A stretch of DNA of 64,000 bases from CAZAYP01 sp964489425 [NCBI: uncultured Verrucomicrobiota bacterium]. GTDB lineage: Bacteria; Verrucomicrobiota; Kiritimatiellia; RZYC01. Below the pieces are notes generated by a model that saw only the letters and a program-made list of their open reading frames with translations, did no database searches and was not told the origin of the DNA. Made by a program: the position numbers and the translations under genes. The number at the start of each line of letters is the position of its first letter. Position 1 is the stretch's first letter. The DNA lies in contig CAZAYP010000026.1 in the NCBI GenBank assembly GCA_964489425.1, positions 1 through 64,000 on the forward strand, written 5' to 3'. Shown here piece by piece: positions 45,483 through 56,700 of this stretch.

Positions 45483-46649
45483 ATGGCTGTGTCGGTTAAC
45501 ATTCTGGTGCCGGCCATCAGCGGCCAGGCCGTCGGCGTGGCGCTCCGCCTGGCGCGGTACCTGGTCCCGGAATTCAGCGTGGACATCGTCGCCCCGGACT
45601 GGGGCGCCGGGGTCATGGCCATGTACCGCGACGCCTGGCCGTACCGCATCGTGGCCTGCCCGCGCATGTACCGTTACCCGGATTTTTTCTGGGAGTCGCG
45701 CCAGCTGCAGCGCGCGTTAACCGGGGATATCATCGTGGCCGTCAAGGCGTATGCCAACACCGTGCCCCTGGCTTTGGCGGCGCGGCGCCAACGTGGCGCC
45801 CGGGCCGTGGTGGTGCTGGACGAGTGGGACGGCGCGCATGGCGCCATGCAATCCCGCTGGCAGCGGTCGTGCGACTGGATGCGCCATGCCTGGCACCCCC
45901 TGAGCATCCCGCATCATGCCCGCGTGGAACGGTTGATTCCCCAGGCCGACCTGGTCTTATCCACGACCACTTTTTTGCAGCGCCGCTTCGGGGGCGAGGT
46001 TATTGCCATGGGGCCGGACACCGATTTTTTCAAGCCGCAGGCGCCGGATCAAGTGCTGGATTTGCGCCGGAAACTCGGATTGGATGCGGATCGCGTGCTG
46101 GTATTTGGCGGAATCGTCCGGCCGCATAAAGGCGTGGAATTGATTCTCGAGGCGCTGGTGCGGTCCCGGTTGGAACACGTCAAACTTCTGGTCGTCGGCC
46201 CGAGAACAGAGCACTTGGATCAACTTGCAGCGGATCCCCGCTACGCCGCTTTGGTGGCCGTGGCCGGCGGTCCCGTCGGCGACGATATCAACAAGCGCAT
46301 CCATGACCAGATGCCGCTGTACCTGGACCTGGCGGACCTGGTGGTCATTCCCCTGGCCGACACCCCGCTGGCGCAGTCCCAAATGCCGATCAAGATTTTC
46401 GAGGCCATGGCCATGGCCAAACCCATCATCGCCACGGCCGTGTCCGATTTGCCGGCTATCTTGCACGGGTGCGGCCGGCTGGCGCCGCCGGGCGATGTGG
46501 ATGCCCTGGCCAGGCTCATCCGCGAGTTGCTGGCCGATCCGGCCGCGGCGCGGGCGATGGGCCGCAGCGCTCGCGAGAAGTGCGCCGCCCAGTATTCGCA
46601 GGCCGTCACCTCCGCCTTCCTTCGCCGCCGAATGGCCGCTTTGATGTAA
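45483..46649 (+). CDS. GT4 family glycosyltransferase
   Basis: This 388-residue protein has a GT-B fold. The C-terminal domain has VFGGIVRPHKGVELILEAL, LLVVGP, a DLVVIPLADTPLAQSQMP donor-site stretch and EAMAMAKPIIATAVSDLP, the E-x7-E type motif of retaining GT4 enzymes. The N-terminal domain (VNILVPAISGQAVGVALRLA) is divergent. The acceptor sugar is unknown. It stands alone, 121 bp after preA, and ends before a promoter-bearing gap of about 270 bp. Confidence 0.85.
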   Translation: MAVSVNILVPAISGQAVGVALRLARYLVPEFSVDIVAPDWGAGVMAMYRDAWPYRIVACPRMYRYPDFFWESRQLQRALTGDIIVAVKAYANTVPLALAARRQRGARAVVVLDEWDGAHGAMQSRWQRSCDWMRHAWHPLSIPHHARVERLIPQADLVLSTTTFLQRRFGGEVIAMGPDTDFFKPQAPDQVLDLRRKLGLDADRVLVFGGIVRPHKGVELILEALVRSRLEHVKLLVVGPRTEHLDQLAADPRYAALVAVAGGPVGDDINKRIHDQMPLYLDLADLVVIPLADTPLAQSQMPIKIFEAMAMAKPIIATAVSDLPAILHGCGRLAPPGDVDALARLIRELLADPAAARAMGRSAREKCAAQYSQAVTSAFLRRRMAALM

Positions 46650-46801
46650 TGCGGGAAGGGGGCCTTTGTCTTCAGGGCGGTGTATCGGTACGCGGGCGGC
46701 CCAGCCGGTTGCACCCCAAAAAAATTCGATCTCCCGTGAAAAAAGTTGCATCCACCGCGCGCTATGGTGTATGGGTAAAGAGGATATAAACAGGTTTGCC
46801 A

Positions 46802-46830
46802 TTGACGGATCGGGTCGGCATCGGTATGTT
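46802..46830 (+). promoter_or_regulatory. Probable sigma70-type promoter for the LamG/TSP3 operon
   Basis: TTGACG (46802-46807) and TATGTT (46825-46830) are spaced by 17 nt, in an AT-richer gap (46650-46921) ahead of the small secreted-protein gene. It would drive that gene and the coupled 3550-residue protein. Confidence 0.45.
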
Positions 46831-46921
46831 GTAGTAAACTGGTGCGTAATAAAAGGTAAAAGGGATTGAGCCCCGGGACGGCGCGAGTTTGACAGAACAG
46901 GGTGTGATCGACAAAAGGGTT

Positions 46922-47725
46922 ATGGTGATTACCTTGTACAAGGAGATCGAGGATCTGCCCGCGTCTGCACCCCCTGCCAACTGTTTTATTGGCAGTCGCG
47001 CTTTGTCCATGTGTTTGCATGTTGTTTCCGCAATATTCGTGCTATGCATTTCATGCGCCGCACAAAGCAGCGCCGCGCAACCGGTGTCTCCACCCCCACT
47101 CGAAGCCGGCGCCCAACCCGTAAAACCCAATGATGTTCCGGACCTCTATCGTGGCGCCGACGGCAGCGAAGCCCAACTCATGCGCAATGCCGACTCACCC
47201 AAGCAATGGGTCATGCTTATGACCGCACCGGACGACAAACCCATTACCCTCTACCTCGAAGGCGATGCTGCGGCCATGACTCCCAGGGCGGCAGAAGTGA
47301 CCGTGGAATTCAACGGCGCCCCCGTGAGCTTGTATTTTGAAGGCGACCAGCTTTACGCCAGCATGGACAAGGGCGAAACCCGCGATGAATGGGTCTCCGG
47401 TCGCGGCGCGGCCGATGGTTTCTATGAGAACGGCGTCCTAGCCAGCACCGATGATTCCAAGGCCGCCGAGGCGGCCTTGGCCCTGGCGGAATACAAACAG
47501 GTTTGGCAACTCATCCGCCAGGCCCGCGTTAGCGCCGGCCGTGACGGCTTGGCCATTGCGTCGGGTGTCCAGAATAATCGCAACTTAACGCTCGCGCGCG
47601 CCGCGGCGCTCTCGCCCGAACAAATCGCGGTGCTGGCCGCCCGCAATGTCGCCCGGACCCAGTACCAGGCAGCGGCAAACCACTTGACCGATTCACAGAA
47701 CGATAAAAAAGGAAACGCACCATGA
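46922..47725 (+). CDS. Secreted protein of unknown function coupled to the giant LamG protein
   Basis: This protein of about 267 residues has a hydrophobic export segment (MCLHVVSAIFVLCISCAAQ) that begins about 30 residues in, so the start may be ATG 46922, TTG 46889 or ATG 47009. The middle shows two short beta-like repeats (KPITLYLEGDAAAMT, APVSLYFEGDQLYAS), and the C-terminus is helical (LALAEYKQVWQLIRQARVS). I do not recognise the family. Its stop overlaps the start of the 3550-residue gene (ATGA), suggesting a dedicated partner, chaperone or secretion accessory. Confidence 0.6.
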   Translation: MVITLYKEIEDLPASAPPANCFIGSRALSMCLHVVSAIFVLCISCAAQSSAAQPVSPPPLEAGAQPVKPNDVPDLYRGADGSEAQLMRNADSPKQWVMLMTAPDDKPITLYLEGDAAAMTPRAAEVTVEFNGAPVSLYFEGDQLYASMDKGETRDEWVSGRGAADGFYENGVLASTDDSKAAEAALALAEYKQVWQLIRQARVSAGRDGLAIASGVQNNRNLTLARAAALSPEQIAVLAARNVARTQYQAAANHLTDSQNDKKGNAP

Positions 47726-50700
47726 AAATCGTTACCCTTCAAAAAACCACGCAGATCGGCAGGTTGGGATGGCTCGCGCTGGCCATGCTGCTGGCCGCAT
47801 CGACCGGCTATGCCGGCCAGATTTCGGTCAGTGAAAACGGGAACTCATACCCCAACAAGGGCGTGGCCGCCGTGCCGCCCGCCGGACCAATTCTCATCAA
47901 TGGCGTGCAGGAAAACTCCCACAATTTCGGGGCCGTGGGCGACAATGCCAGCGTTAGAGCGGTGCCGGCCGCCAATAACTATTTCTTCAAATGGGATGGC
48001 GACATCATCACTGATCAGAATGCGCGCAACAACCCCATCAATATCGCGGTCGGCATGGACGCAGCCATCACCATCACCTATTTGATTAGCGCCGAGTCGG
48101 CCGACAGCCCGGGATATGGCGATCTGGATGGCGATAAGCTGGTGGATGACTGGGAGTTTGAGTGGGGCTTGGATCCTGAAGATTTCAAGGGGGAAAATGG
48201 TCAAAACGGCAATCCGGACGGCGACCTCATCCGCGGGCGCAGTTATATCCATCCCTGGACGACGGGGGGGGACGGGTACAAGGGCGGCAACCCCTTCAAC
48301 AATTATTTGGAAGAAGCCGGGTTCGATGGCGTGTACGGCACGGCCGATGATCCAAAGACTGACCCCAAAGCCGTGGATACCGACGGCGATGGGCTTCCCG
48401 ATGGCTGGGAATACTATTTTTGGCAACTGCGCCGGGTGCAGGCGGGCTTGCTTTGGGTCGAGATCCATCCCTTGGATCCGGACAACGCCTACGAGGACGA
48501 CGACGGTGACGGCTTGCTCAACATCGACGAGTATGCCAATGGCACCGATCCCACGCATTGTGACACGGATGCCGACAATATGGACGACGGCTGGGAAGTA
48601 TGGAACGAGTTGAACCCGCTCAAGCCGGACGATGCCACCCAGAATCCCGACGGCGACAAGATGGCCTATGATGGCACGCTGTACCACGACGAAGTTTACC
48701 GCGCCGGGGTGTTGGTGATCGAGCCCGGCGCCACGGCTTTTGATCCGCGTACCACCTGGTCCGATAGCGCTGCTGATCATCCCAATACGTGGGACTATAC
48801 ATCCTACGATGAATACCTCGGCCGGGACCGCATTCCGCGGCTTATCTGGGACGCCGATGGACATCGCGTGGCTTCGGCCTCTGGCGATGCCACCCGTCCA
48901 AAAGATAATACCACGGGCAGCTTGGGTTGGGACACGGACGGTGACAATATCCCGGACGGCTGGGAATGTTACGTGGGGTTGAATCCTAACAACAAGGATG
49001 ATGCTGGTCTGGATGGCGATGGTGACGGCTTGAACAACGCCACGGAATGGCGCAACTGGCGTGACTCCCACGGCGACAGCGCTTCCTTGGGATCGTGGAG
49101 CAACAAACTGTGGCCCACGGACCCCGGCGTGATCTTGGCCGCGACCAACTACGGGCCGCAGAACATCGTCTTCGGCTGGAAAAACGTCTGGTACAATTCC
49201 GTCACCCTGCCGCGTTACAACCAGGGCCGCGATTTCCGCGTCTTTGATGGCGGCACCCCGGACGGGTGGACCGTGCCCGACCGCGGCGTGGGCATCCAGG
49301 ACGACCTGTATTACCACGACGTCAACGCCAGCTTGACTTGGGATTGGGGCGAGGACATCTGGATCGCCGGCACGCCTGGCCAATACTCGGTCGGCGACAC
49401 GCAGGTTTATGATGGAGGCACTCCCTGGAGCACGGTCGTGGGCGATCCAGGCATCCAGACCGGCCTCTATTTCTATGACTCCGATGGCAGCGGGGCGTGG
49501 GCGGCCGGCAAAGGCATTTGGCGCAATGACACGGAACTGACCGACCTGTACGATGCCACCGCGGCCGGCAGCGATATTCCGATCTGGGCCGGCGGCTGGA
49601 TGGATCCGCTTGGCAGCGGCATGTGGATGACGCCCGACGCGATGCAGGGCAAGGCGGTGATGGCGCTGATGGGCATGACGTGGTTTGACTATCAACAGAA
49701 CGTGTACGCCTCCATATTCTGGGGTACCCCCGGCGACCCCGTGGCGCCAGCAGTGCCTTATGATCCGGACACGCACGCGGTATGGGTGGATTTCGGCCTG
49801 AAGGGCGGCGACGGCATTTTCAACGGCGAGACCATGATCTCATGGCACACCAATGCCACCTTTGAGTTCAACGGCATGACCAACTGGATGTGGGCGGAAA
49901 ATATCCACACCCAGGGCATCCTCGGCGAGGGCCTGCCATACGTGCAGTGCAACACCAACGATCTGGGCGCCTGGGTCTATTTCATCACCAACGTCATGGA
50001 CGGCACCTACATCGTCATCACCGAGAATGGCCCGCCGCCGCCCGGATTGATGCCCGCCCCTGGCCCGGTCGCCGGCGTGTGCTGGGTGGACATGGACACC
50101 AACGGCGTTTACACTCCCACCAACGATCCGTGCTGGATGGACAGCATCATCATGGACCGCCTCTACACCCACGACATCCAGGTCAACCCGCTCAATTCCG
50201 ATACCAACCGGCTGCAGCGCTTGGGCGGCGGCGAGGCTGGCAGCCAGGAAGGCCTGCTGTATTACCACAATGACCCGCATCCGATTGACACCGACTTCGA
50301 CGGCCTCGAAGACGGCGACGGCAAGGGCTTGTACGGCACCATCCTTTATGGCGAGCGTAACGTGCCGAGCACGTTCGTTACCGAACAGGTGAGCACGGCT
50401 ACCGTAACGACCTCCAATGGCACCTCAACCGTAACTGCGACCAACATCATAACCACAAAACTGTACGGTTCCAATCCCACCACGGTTGATTCAGATACTG
50501 ACGCCCTGCCGGACGGTTGGGAAGTGTATGCCGGAACCCAGGTGCTGCGCGCCGATGCCTCGCCCGGCCAGGTCGGCAACGTGGAATTGCCGGAGGATCC
50601 GGACCCGAGCGAGGAGGAAGACTTCATTGAGCTGCTGGCCAATATGGCGGCCGACATTGTCAGCGACCCTGATCAGGATGGCTTGGTCAACAACCAGGAA

Positions 50701-53700
50701 TATTTCACCGGCTTGGTGGGTGAATGGATGCATTTTGACAAGCATCGCTTCCCCAACGTCAAATTCTCCAGCCGGCTGCCCATGGCCTGGGACATGAAAT
50801 CCGCCGGCGCCAAGACCGCCATGCGGACGGACTGGCTGCCCCTGTTCATCCCGGCCGACTTCATGACCTGCCCGTCGTTCAACGTGGTCCAGGGCCAGAC
50901 CGCCCGCATGGCCAACCCCTACGTGTTCTACCACACCACCAAGGCCAACAAGCCCGACACCGACGCCGATGGCATGGATGATTACTGGGAAGTGTATCAC
51001 GGCCTCAATCCCCTTAAAGGCAAGGCCGACTATCTCGGCAAGCCCAAAACGGACGGGTCGCGCACCGGCGGCGGCGCCCAGGTGGGCGAGTGGACCTGTA
51101 CCCGCACCGAGGGACCGTATTTCGACTTCGGCGAAGGCGGGATTGCTTGGGGCACGGTCGGCGCGGTCGTGGCCGCGGTGGCCGGCAAGACGCTCGCCAT
51201 GCACCAGGGTCCGTTCAATTTTGGCTTGGAACTGATGGACCCGGACGGCGACGGCCTGCCCAATCTCGAAGAGTATTCCTTCGATACTGGCGGCCGGCCA
51301 TTCTATCACTCTGACCCCACTCCGTACCAGCGCACAGACCCGGTCACCTTGCCGGACGCACTGCTCACGACTCCACTGGGCAAGTACAGCTTCACGCGCG
51401 AAAACTATGTTTTCGATTTCGTTGCCTGCCCCTGCAAATGGAAATGGACCAAGGAAAGCAGCGTCTGGCCGTTCCCGTTCGAGATGGTCGAGGGTTTCGA
51501 CTCTGACAATGACGGCTTCGGCGACTTCGCGGAATTGAACGCCGCGATCCCCAACACCACCGGCGGGTCAGTGCCCATCGAGTCGCTGGATCCCATCAAG
51601 AACAGGGCTTTGATGCTCAACCTCGGTTCCAATACAACCGACTTCCTGAGGACGCAGGACAGCTATATCGTCAATGAGGCAACCCACTTGGTAACTTTTA
51701 CCTTGGAGAGTTGGATTATGCCGATGCGTGACACGGCGCCCACTAACCAGACCATTGTCGAACGCGCCTGCCAGTTGCCCACGCCGTGGGGCACGCTCAC
51801 CCGTGCCAATTTCCGCTTGGGCCTGATGCCCGACAACCGACCGTATGTAATGTATAACGGTCGCGGCGCGTTCCAGACCTATTATGCGGTCGCTGACCCG
51901 GTAAATCGAATCAGCACAAATACCTGGACCCATTTGTCAGGGGTGTATGACGGCCAATTCCTGAAGTTGTTCATAAATGGAAGGCTGATCAAGCAGGTTT
52001 ATACCAGGGAAATCCCGGCTACCGGCTACAACACCGCGCTGGCCATGCGTCACTTGGCCACCACCATCGTGGGCGCGCGCGAGCCTGACTTGGTCGATAC
52101 CAACGGCCTGCCGGTCATCCTGTTCAACGACGAGGTGACCAAGCAGGGCGAGATTCGCAGCACCGCGGGATTGAGCCTCAAGACGCTCATCACCGAGCCG
52201 GCCTACCCGGTGCCTGTCTATGCCACGGAATTCTTCTTCGGTTACCTGGATGAGATGCGCATCTGGACCGGCGCCAAGACCCAGGCCCAAATCCAAAGCG
52301 AGATGCGCAAGAAAATAGCACGTACGGCAACCGCCGACACCAATGCCGTGTTGTATTCCTATTACACGTTTGATGAATGTCCGGACGTTGAGGTCAACTG
52401 GGCCGGTGGCCAAAGCGAGGCCCGCTTGCCGCTTAATATCGAGCATCTCCAGGGTCCGACCCTGCCGTTCCAACGCGAGCTCTTCTGGTACAACGAGTTG
52501 CCTCAGAAGTCCACGGTCTATTACGGAGCTACCAACGATCCTCTCACCGGCTTGGCTTGGAACTACATCACGTTTGCAGAAGACGTCCATAAGCACTATG
52601 CCCAGGTGCCGCCAACCGACGACCGCCTGCATCCTGATCGGGATACTTCTGGAAAATACCTTGGCACCATGCCCGCCGGCTACAAAAACCCGATGAATCT
52701 TTATGAACAAAAAAGCGGCCTGACACGCTGGGCTTGGGAAAAACCCACTCACGACCTGCTCTTCCTAAATGGCGCGCAGGCGGATGGCGATGTCTTCGTC
52801 GGCACCAACAAGGCCTGGTTCACCCTCTGGCCGCTCACTGAGCCGGATGCCCAGGATTCCGACGGCGACGGCATGCCCGACAACTGGGAAACCGCGCATG
52901 GGATCGATCCCTACAGCGCCTTGGGAATCAACGGCGCATCCGGCGATCCGGACGGCGACGGCTTGAACAACATGAACGAATACCTGTCCGGCACAGATCC
53001 CCAAAGCGTGGACACCGATGGCGATGGCATCCTGGATTACTACGAGGATTATGACCAGGAAGGTCTTTCCAATGGCGAAGAACAGGACATCTATAACACG
53101 GCGGTGAACAATCCCGACACGGACGACGATGGCCTGAACGACAAGCAGGAGGTTGACCAGGCCGTCAACCCGCGCGATTCCATCAGCCCCTATGTCATGC
53201 GCTATATCCTGAACCCGGATGGCGCCGGGTACATCTCGGTCCCGGGCGTTATTGGCGGTAAAGACCCGGAAGGCTTGCGCATGAGCCTGACCAACTGGAC
53301 CATCGAAGCCATGGTCCGCCTTGACAAACTGCCGCCCATGGGCACCAATGCTGTAGTTATCCGGCGGGTTACCGAGCCGGCTGGCTATATAAACTACGAA
53401 CTGGGCCTGACCACCAGGGCGGCTGGCAATGTTACCAATGCCTTCCCCTATGTGCTGTTTCAGACTCACCTCGGCTCCAATTACCTGGTCGAGGGCTATG
53501 CGCCGGTCGAACTGGGCACCTGGGTCCAGGTTGGCGCCAAGATGGGCAACGACGAACGCGATGGGCACACGCAGCTTGCGCTGTTCTACGACAACATCCG
53601 CGTGGTGCGTGATGTTACGGATATCCGGCCGGTTACCGGCGCTCAGCGCGGCGACATGCAGATTGCCGCCAATCTGGCGGGTGCCATTGACGAGTTGCGC

Positions 53701-56700
53701 ATCTGGAACCGGAACCGTACCGATGCCGAAATCGAAGCCCTGAAGAACAAGACGCTGTTGTTCGGTTTGGATGTTGCGCGCATGGGATCCCTGGCCGTGA
53801 CCAACGGCACGATGAGGCGGGATTTCAACGATGACATCCGTTTGACCACCAACTGGACTGTCGAGGCGTGGTTCAAAACAACCAAGTCCGGCGTAATCCT
53901 GCAGCGTAATACCGGTGTGATTGCCAAGGATTCGACCCCCATCTACAATTATCGCATGTATGTAAGCCCCAACGGCATCGTCGAGGCTGCTTATGATTTT
54001 AGGAATCAATATTGGGGTTCGGATAGTGGGGATTGGGGTTATGGCCGCGTCATTCACACGGCTGCCTCGCTGTTGGTAAACGACGGCAACTGGCATCATG
54101 CGGCGTTTGTATTGAATGTCTCTGAGTCCCAGCTTTACCTGGACGGCGCCCTGGCGGATTCCGTGCCGTTCCCGCCGGCAATGGGCAATGTTGACGAGTG
54201 GCATCTGGATACGTCATCAAACAATGTGCCAAGTTATTTCGGCTTTCGTGGCATTATATCCGCCGCCGGACCGCTTACGCTGGGTGAGAATTTCAGCGGC
54301 AATATTGACGAAGTCCACATCATGGCGACACCTTCGACCAGTGGTGAGATTGCCGATCGATTCACCACCAAGGTATCGCCGACCTTGCCGGGCATGCGCT
54401 GTTACTTTGACTTTGATGACATCAACCTGGCGGAAACCGAAAACAAGATTCCGGACAAGGCCAATGCTGTGGCCATGGGCACGATGTCGGGTTCTGTCGG
54501 CCTGGATGTCAGCGCCAGTGCCAATGCTCCCATTGAAGTATTTCCGGTTGACATTTTGGCGCCCAAACTGGCGGCATACTTCCCCTTTGACGACGGCCGG
54601 CGCATTTATACCGGAAGTCAGTCCGTATTTAACGGCCGGCTCAGCGTGGAGGATTTCCTGCACCGTTTAGACATGGATTATGCCGGTACGCTGCGCCCGG
54701 CGGTGACGAATTGTGACTTTTACCCATCTACAAACTGGTTCCTGGGATACGAGCCGCCCATGATGTTCCCGACGCCCTTCCCCCTGCCACTGGATTCGCC
54801 ATTCCGCCTGGATTCGGACGGTGATGGCATGCCGGACATGTTTGAGCAATATTACAGTTTGGACGCTAATCGCGCGCAATCTCCGGATACCCCCAAACTA
54901 CAGGCGGACGGCGATCTGGACGGCGACGGGTTGAACAACCTGTACGAATACTATTGCGGCAGCGATCCGACATTCTGGGATTCCAATGGCAACGGCGTTG
55001 CAGACCCTGATGAAGATCCGGATGGCGATGGCTTGCCCAATCGCGACGAACAGGCCTTGGGCTCGCATCCTATACGAACCGATTCGGATGATGACGGGTT
55101 CACGGACCAGGACGAAGCGCATTTGCCCTTGTGGTCAAATCCTGCCTTTTCTGAGGATCCGCGGGACCCGGTGCATCCGGGAACCACGAATCTTCCCTGG
55201 CGTTTCAAGTCCCTGGTGTTGGATGGCAAAGCGCACCAGATCCCCACTCCATTGTCTGATCGCAAACGGTTCAACCTGCCAGAGTGGACCTTGGAATGCT
55301 GGGTGTATCCTTGGAACAACGATGCCAGTGGCGCGCTGTTGAGTTCGCGAGGGCAGTCGTATTCCAACTTCACGGCGACCCCGATTACATTCTTTGAATT
55401 GGGATTGACCAATGGCACACCCTACGTGGCGTTTCAGGCGACACACTCATTCCGGGCCATGGATGCGACGCAACCCGCAATTCCGGCCGGCCGCTGGACC
55501 CACCTGGCGGGCGTGTGGGATCCAGAAAACAATGCGCTCAGTCTATACCGCGATGGCGTCAAAGTGGCGCAGCGGGAGGTTTTCGAGACGGCCATGAGCG
55601 GATCGGAAACTGCGAATCGGTTCCCCGGCAAGACGTTTGTGGGCAGCCCGTCGTTCCGGGGCAACATGGATGAAATCCGCATTTGGTCAGTACCGCGCAA
55701 CAATGCTGAAATCGCCGCCGGCTTGAGTTCGCTGATCCCCATGGAGGCGTCAGGCTTGACTTGCAGTTTCCGCTTTGATGACGGGCGCAAGTTGACTAAT
55801 GGGCTTCCTTGGCCCAGCCAGGAAGTAAACGATGGTCTGTTGCCGGCGGATGGACAGGGAGCAGAAGACTTTGCCCATCCCGTGAAGCCTGATGCCTTGG
55901 AGACGCCGTGGAGTTACAGTCTGCGCAGCGTGCAGTTTGACTACTCAAATGCCGTAGTCCTGACGAGGTTCGGCTACCAGGATGCGGATCATGACACCCT
56001 GCCTGACTGGTGGGAAAGCGCGCGCTTCAACAAGCTGTTCACGTATCCGAAATATATCCGTGGTTCCATGAATCCCGTGGCATTCGTTAATGAGCGCTTG
56101 CGCGGGGATCAGGATCCGGCGTTCTGTGCTGCATACTTGGGATGGACTATTGATTATACCCCTATGACTACCATCCCCCTCCATCGTTGGCACGAAACTC
56201 CGGATGCTGCGTGGATATTTAAGGACGTGTACTTTGACACGTTGCCAACCAATGTTGAAATTCGCATGGCCTTGGCGAATAATCCGGACAGTCAGGTCTA
56301 TATCAATGGCCAACTGTTGAATCTGGTGGCACCCGGCATTCAGGCGTCTCCAGATACGTTTGTTCTGCAGGCTGACGTCGCGCCGTACAATACGTACTAT
56401 GTTCCCTCTTCAATAGCGGCCCCCATGATAAAGGCTGGTCGGAACCGAATTACCATTCAAATGTCGAATCAAGACGGGAATGGCGACGAGAACGTCAAAC
56501 TGTATGAATATTTCAACTTCCAGCTCTTGGCCAATGGTTCTCAACTTGCCGTTGCGCAGGGTGATCGCTGGTGGGCGTATTATCATCTCGGCAGCATGGC
56601 GCCGCCACCGGCGGATGGTAAAGGCCGGGCTTGGACGGATGCCGACTATTCCATTGATCAAGACAGTGACCCGGACGCCGACGGCTTGTTAAACTGGTTC

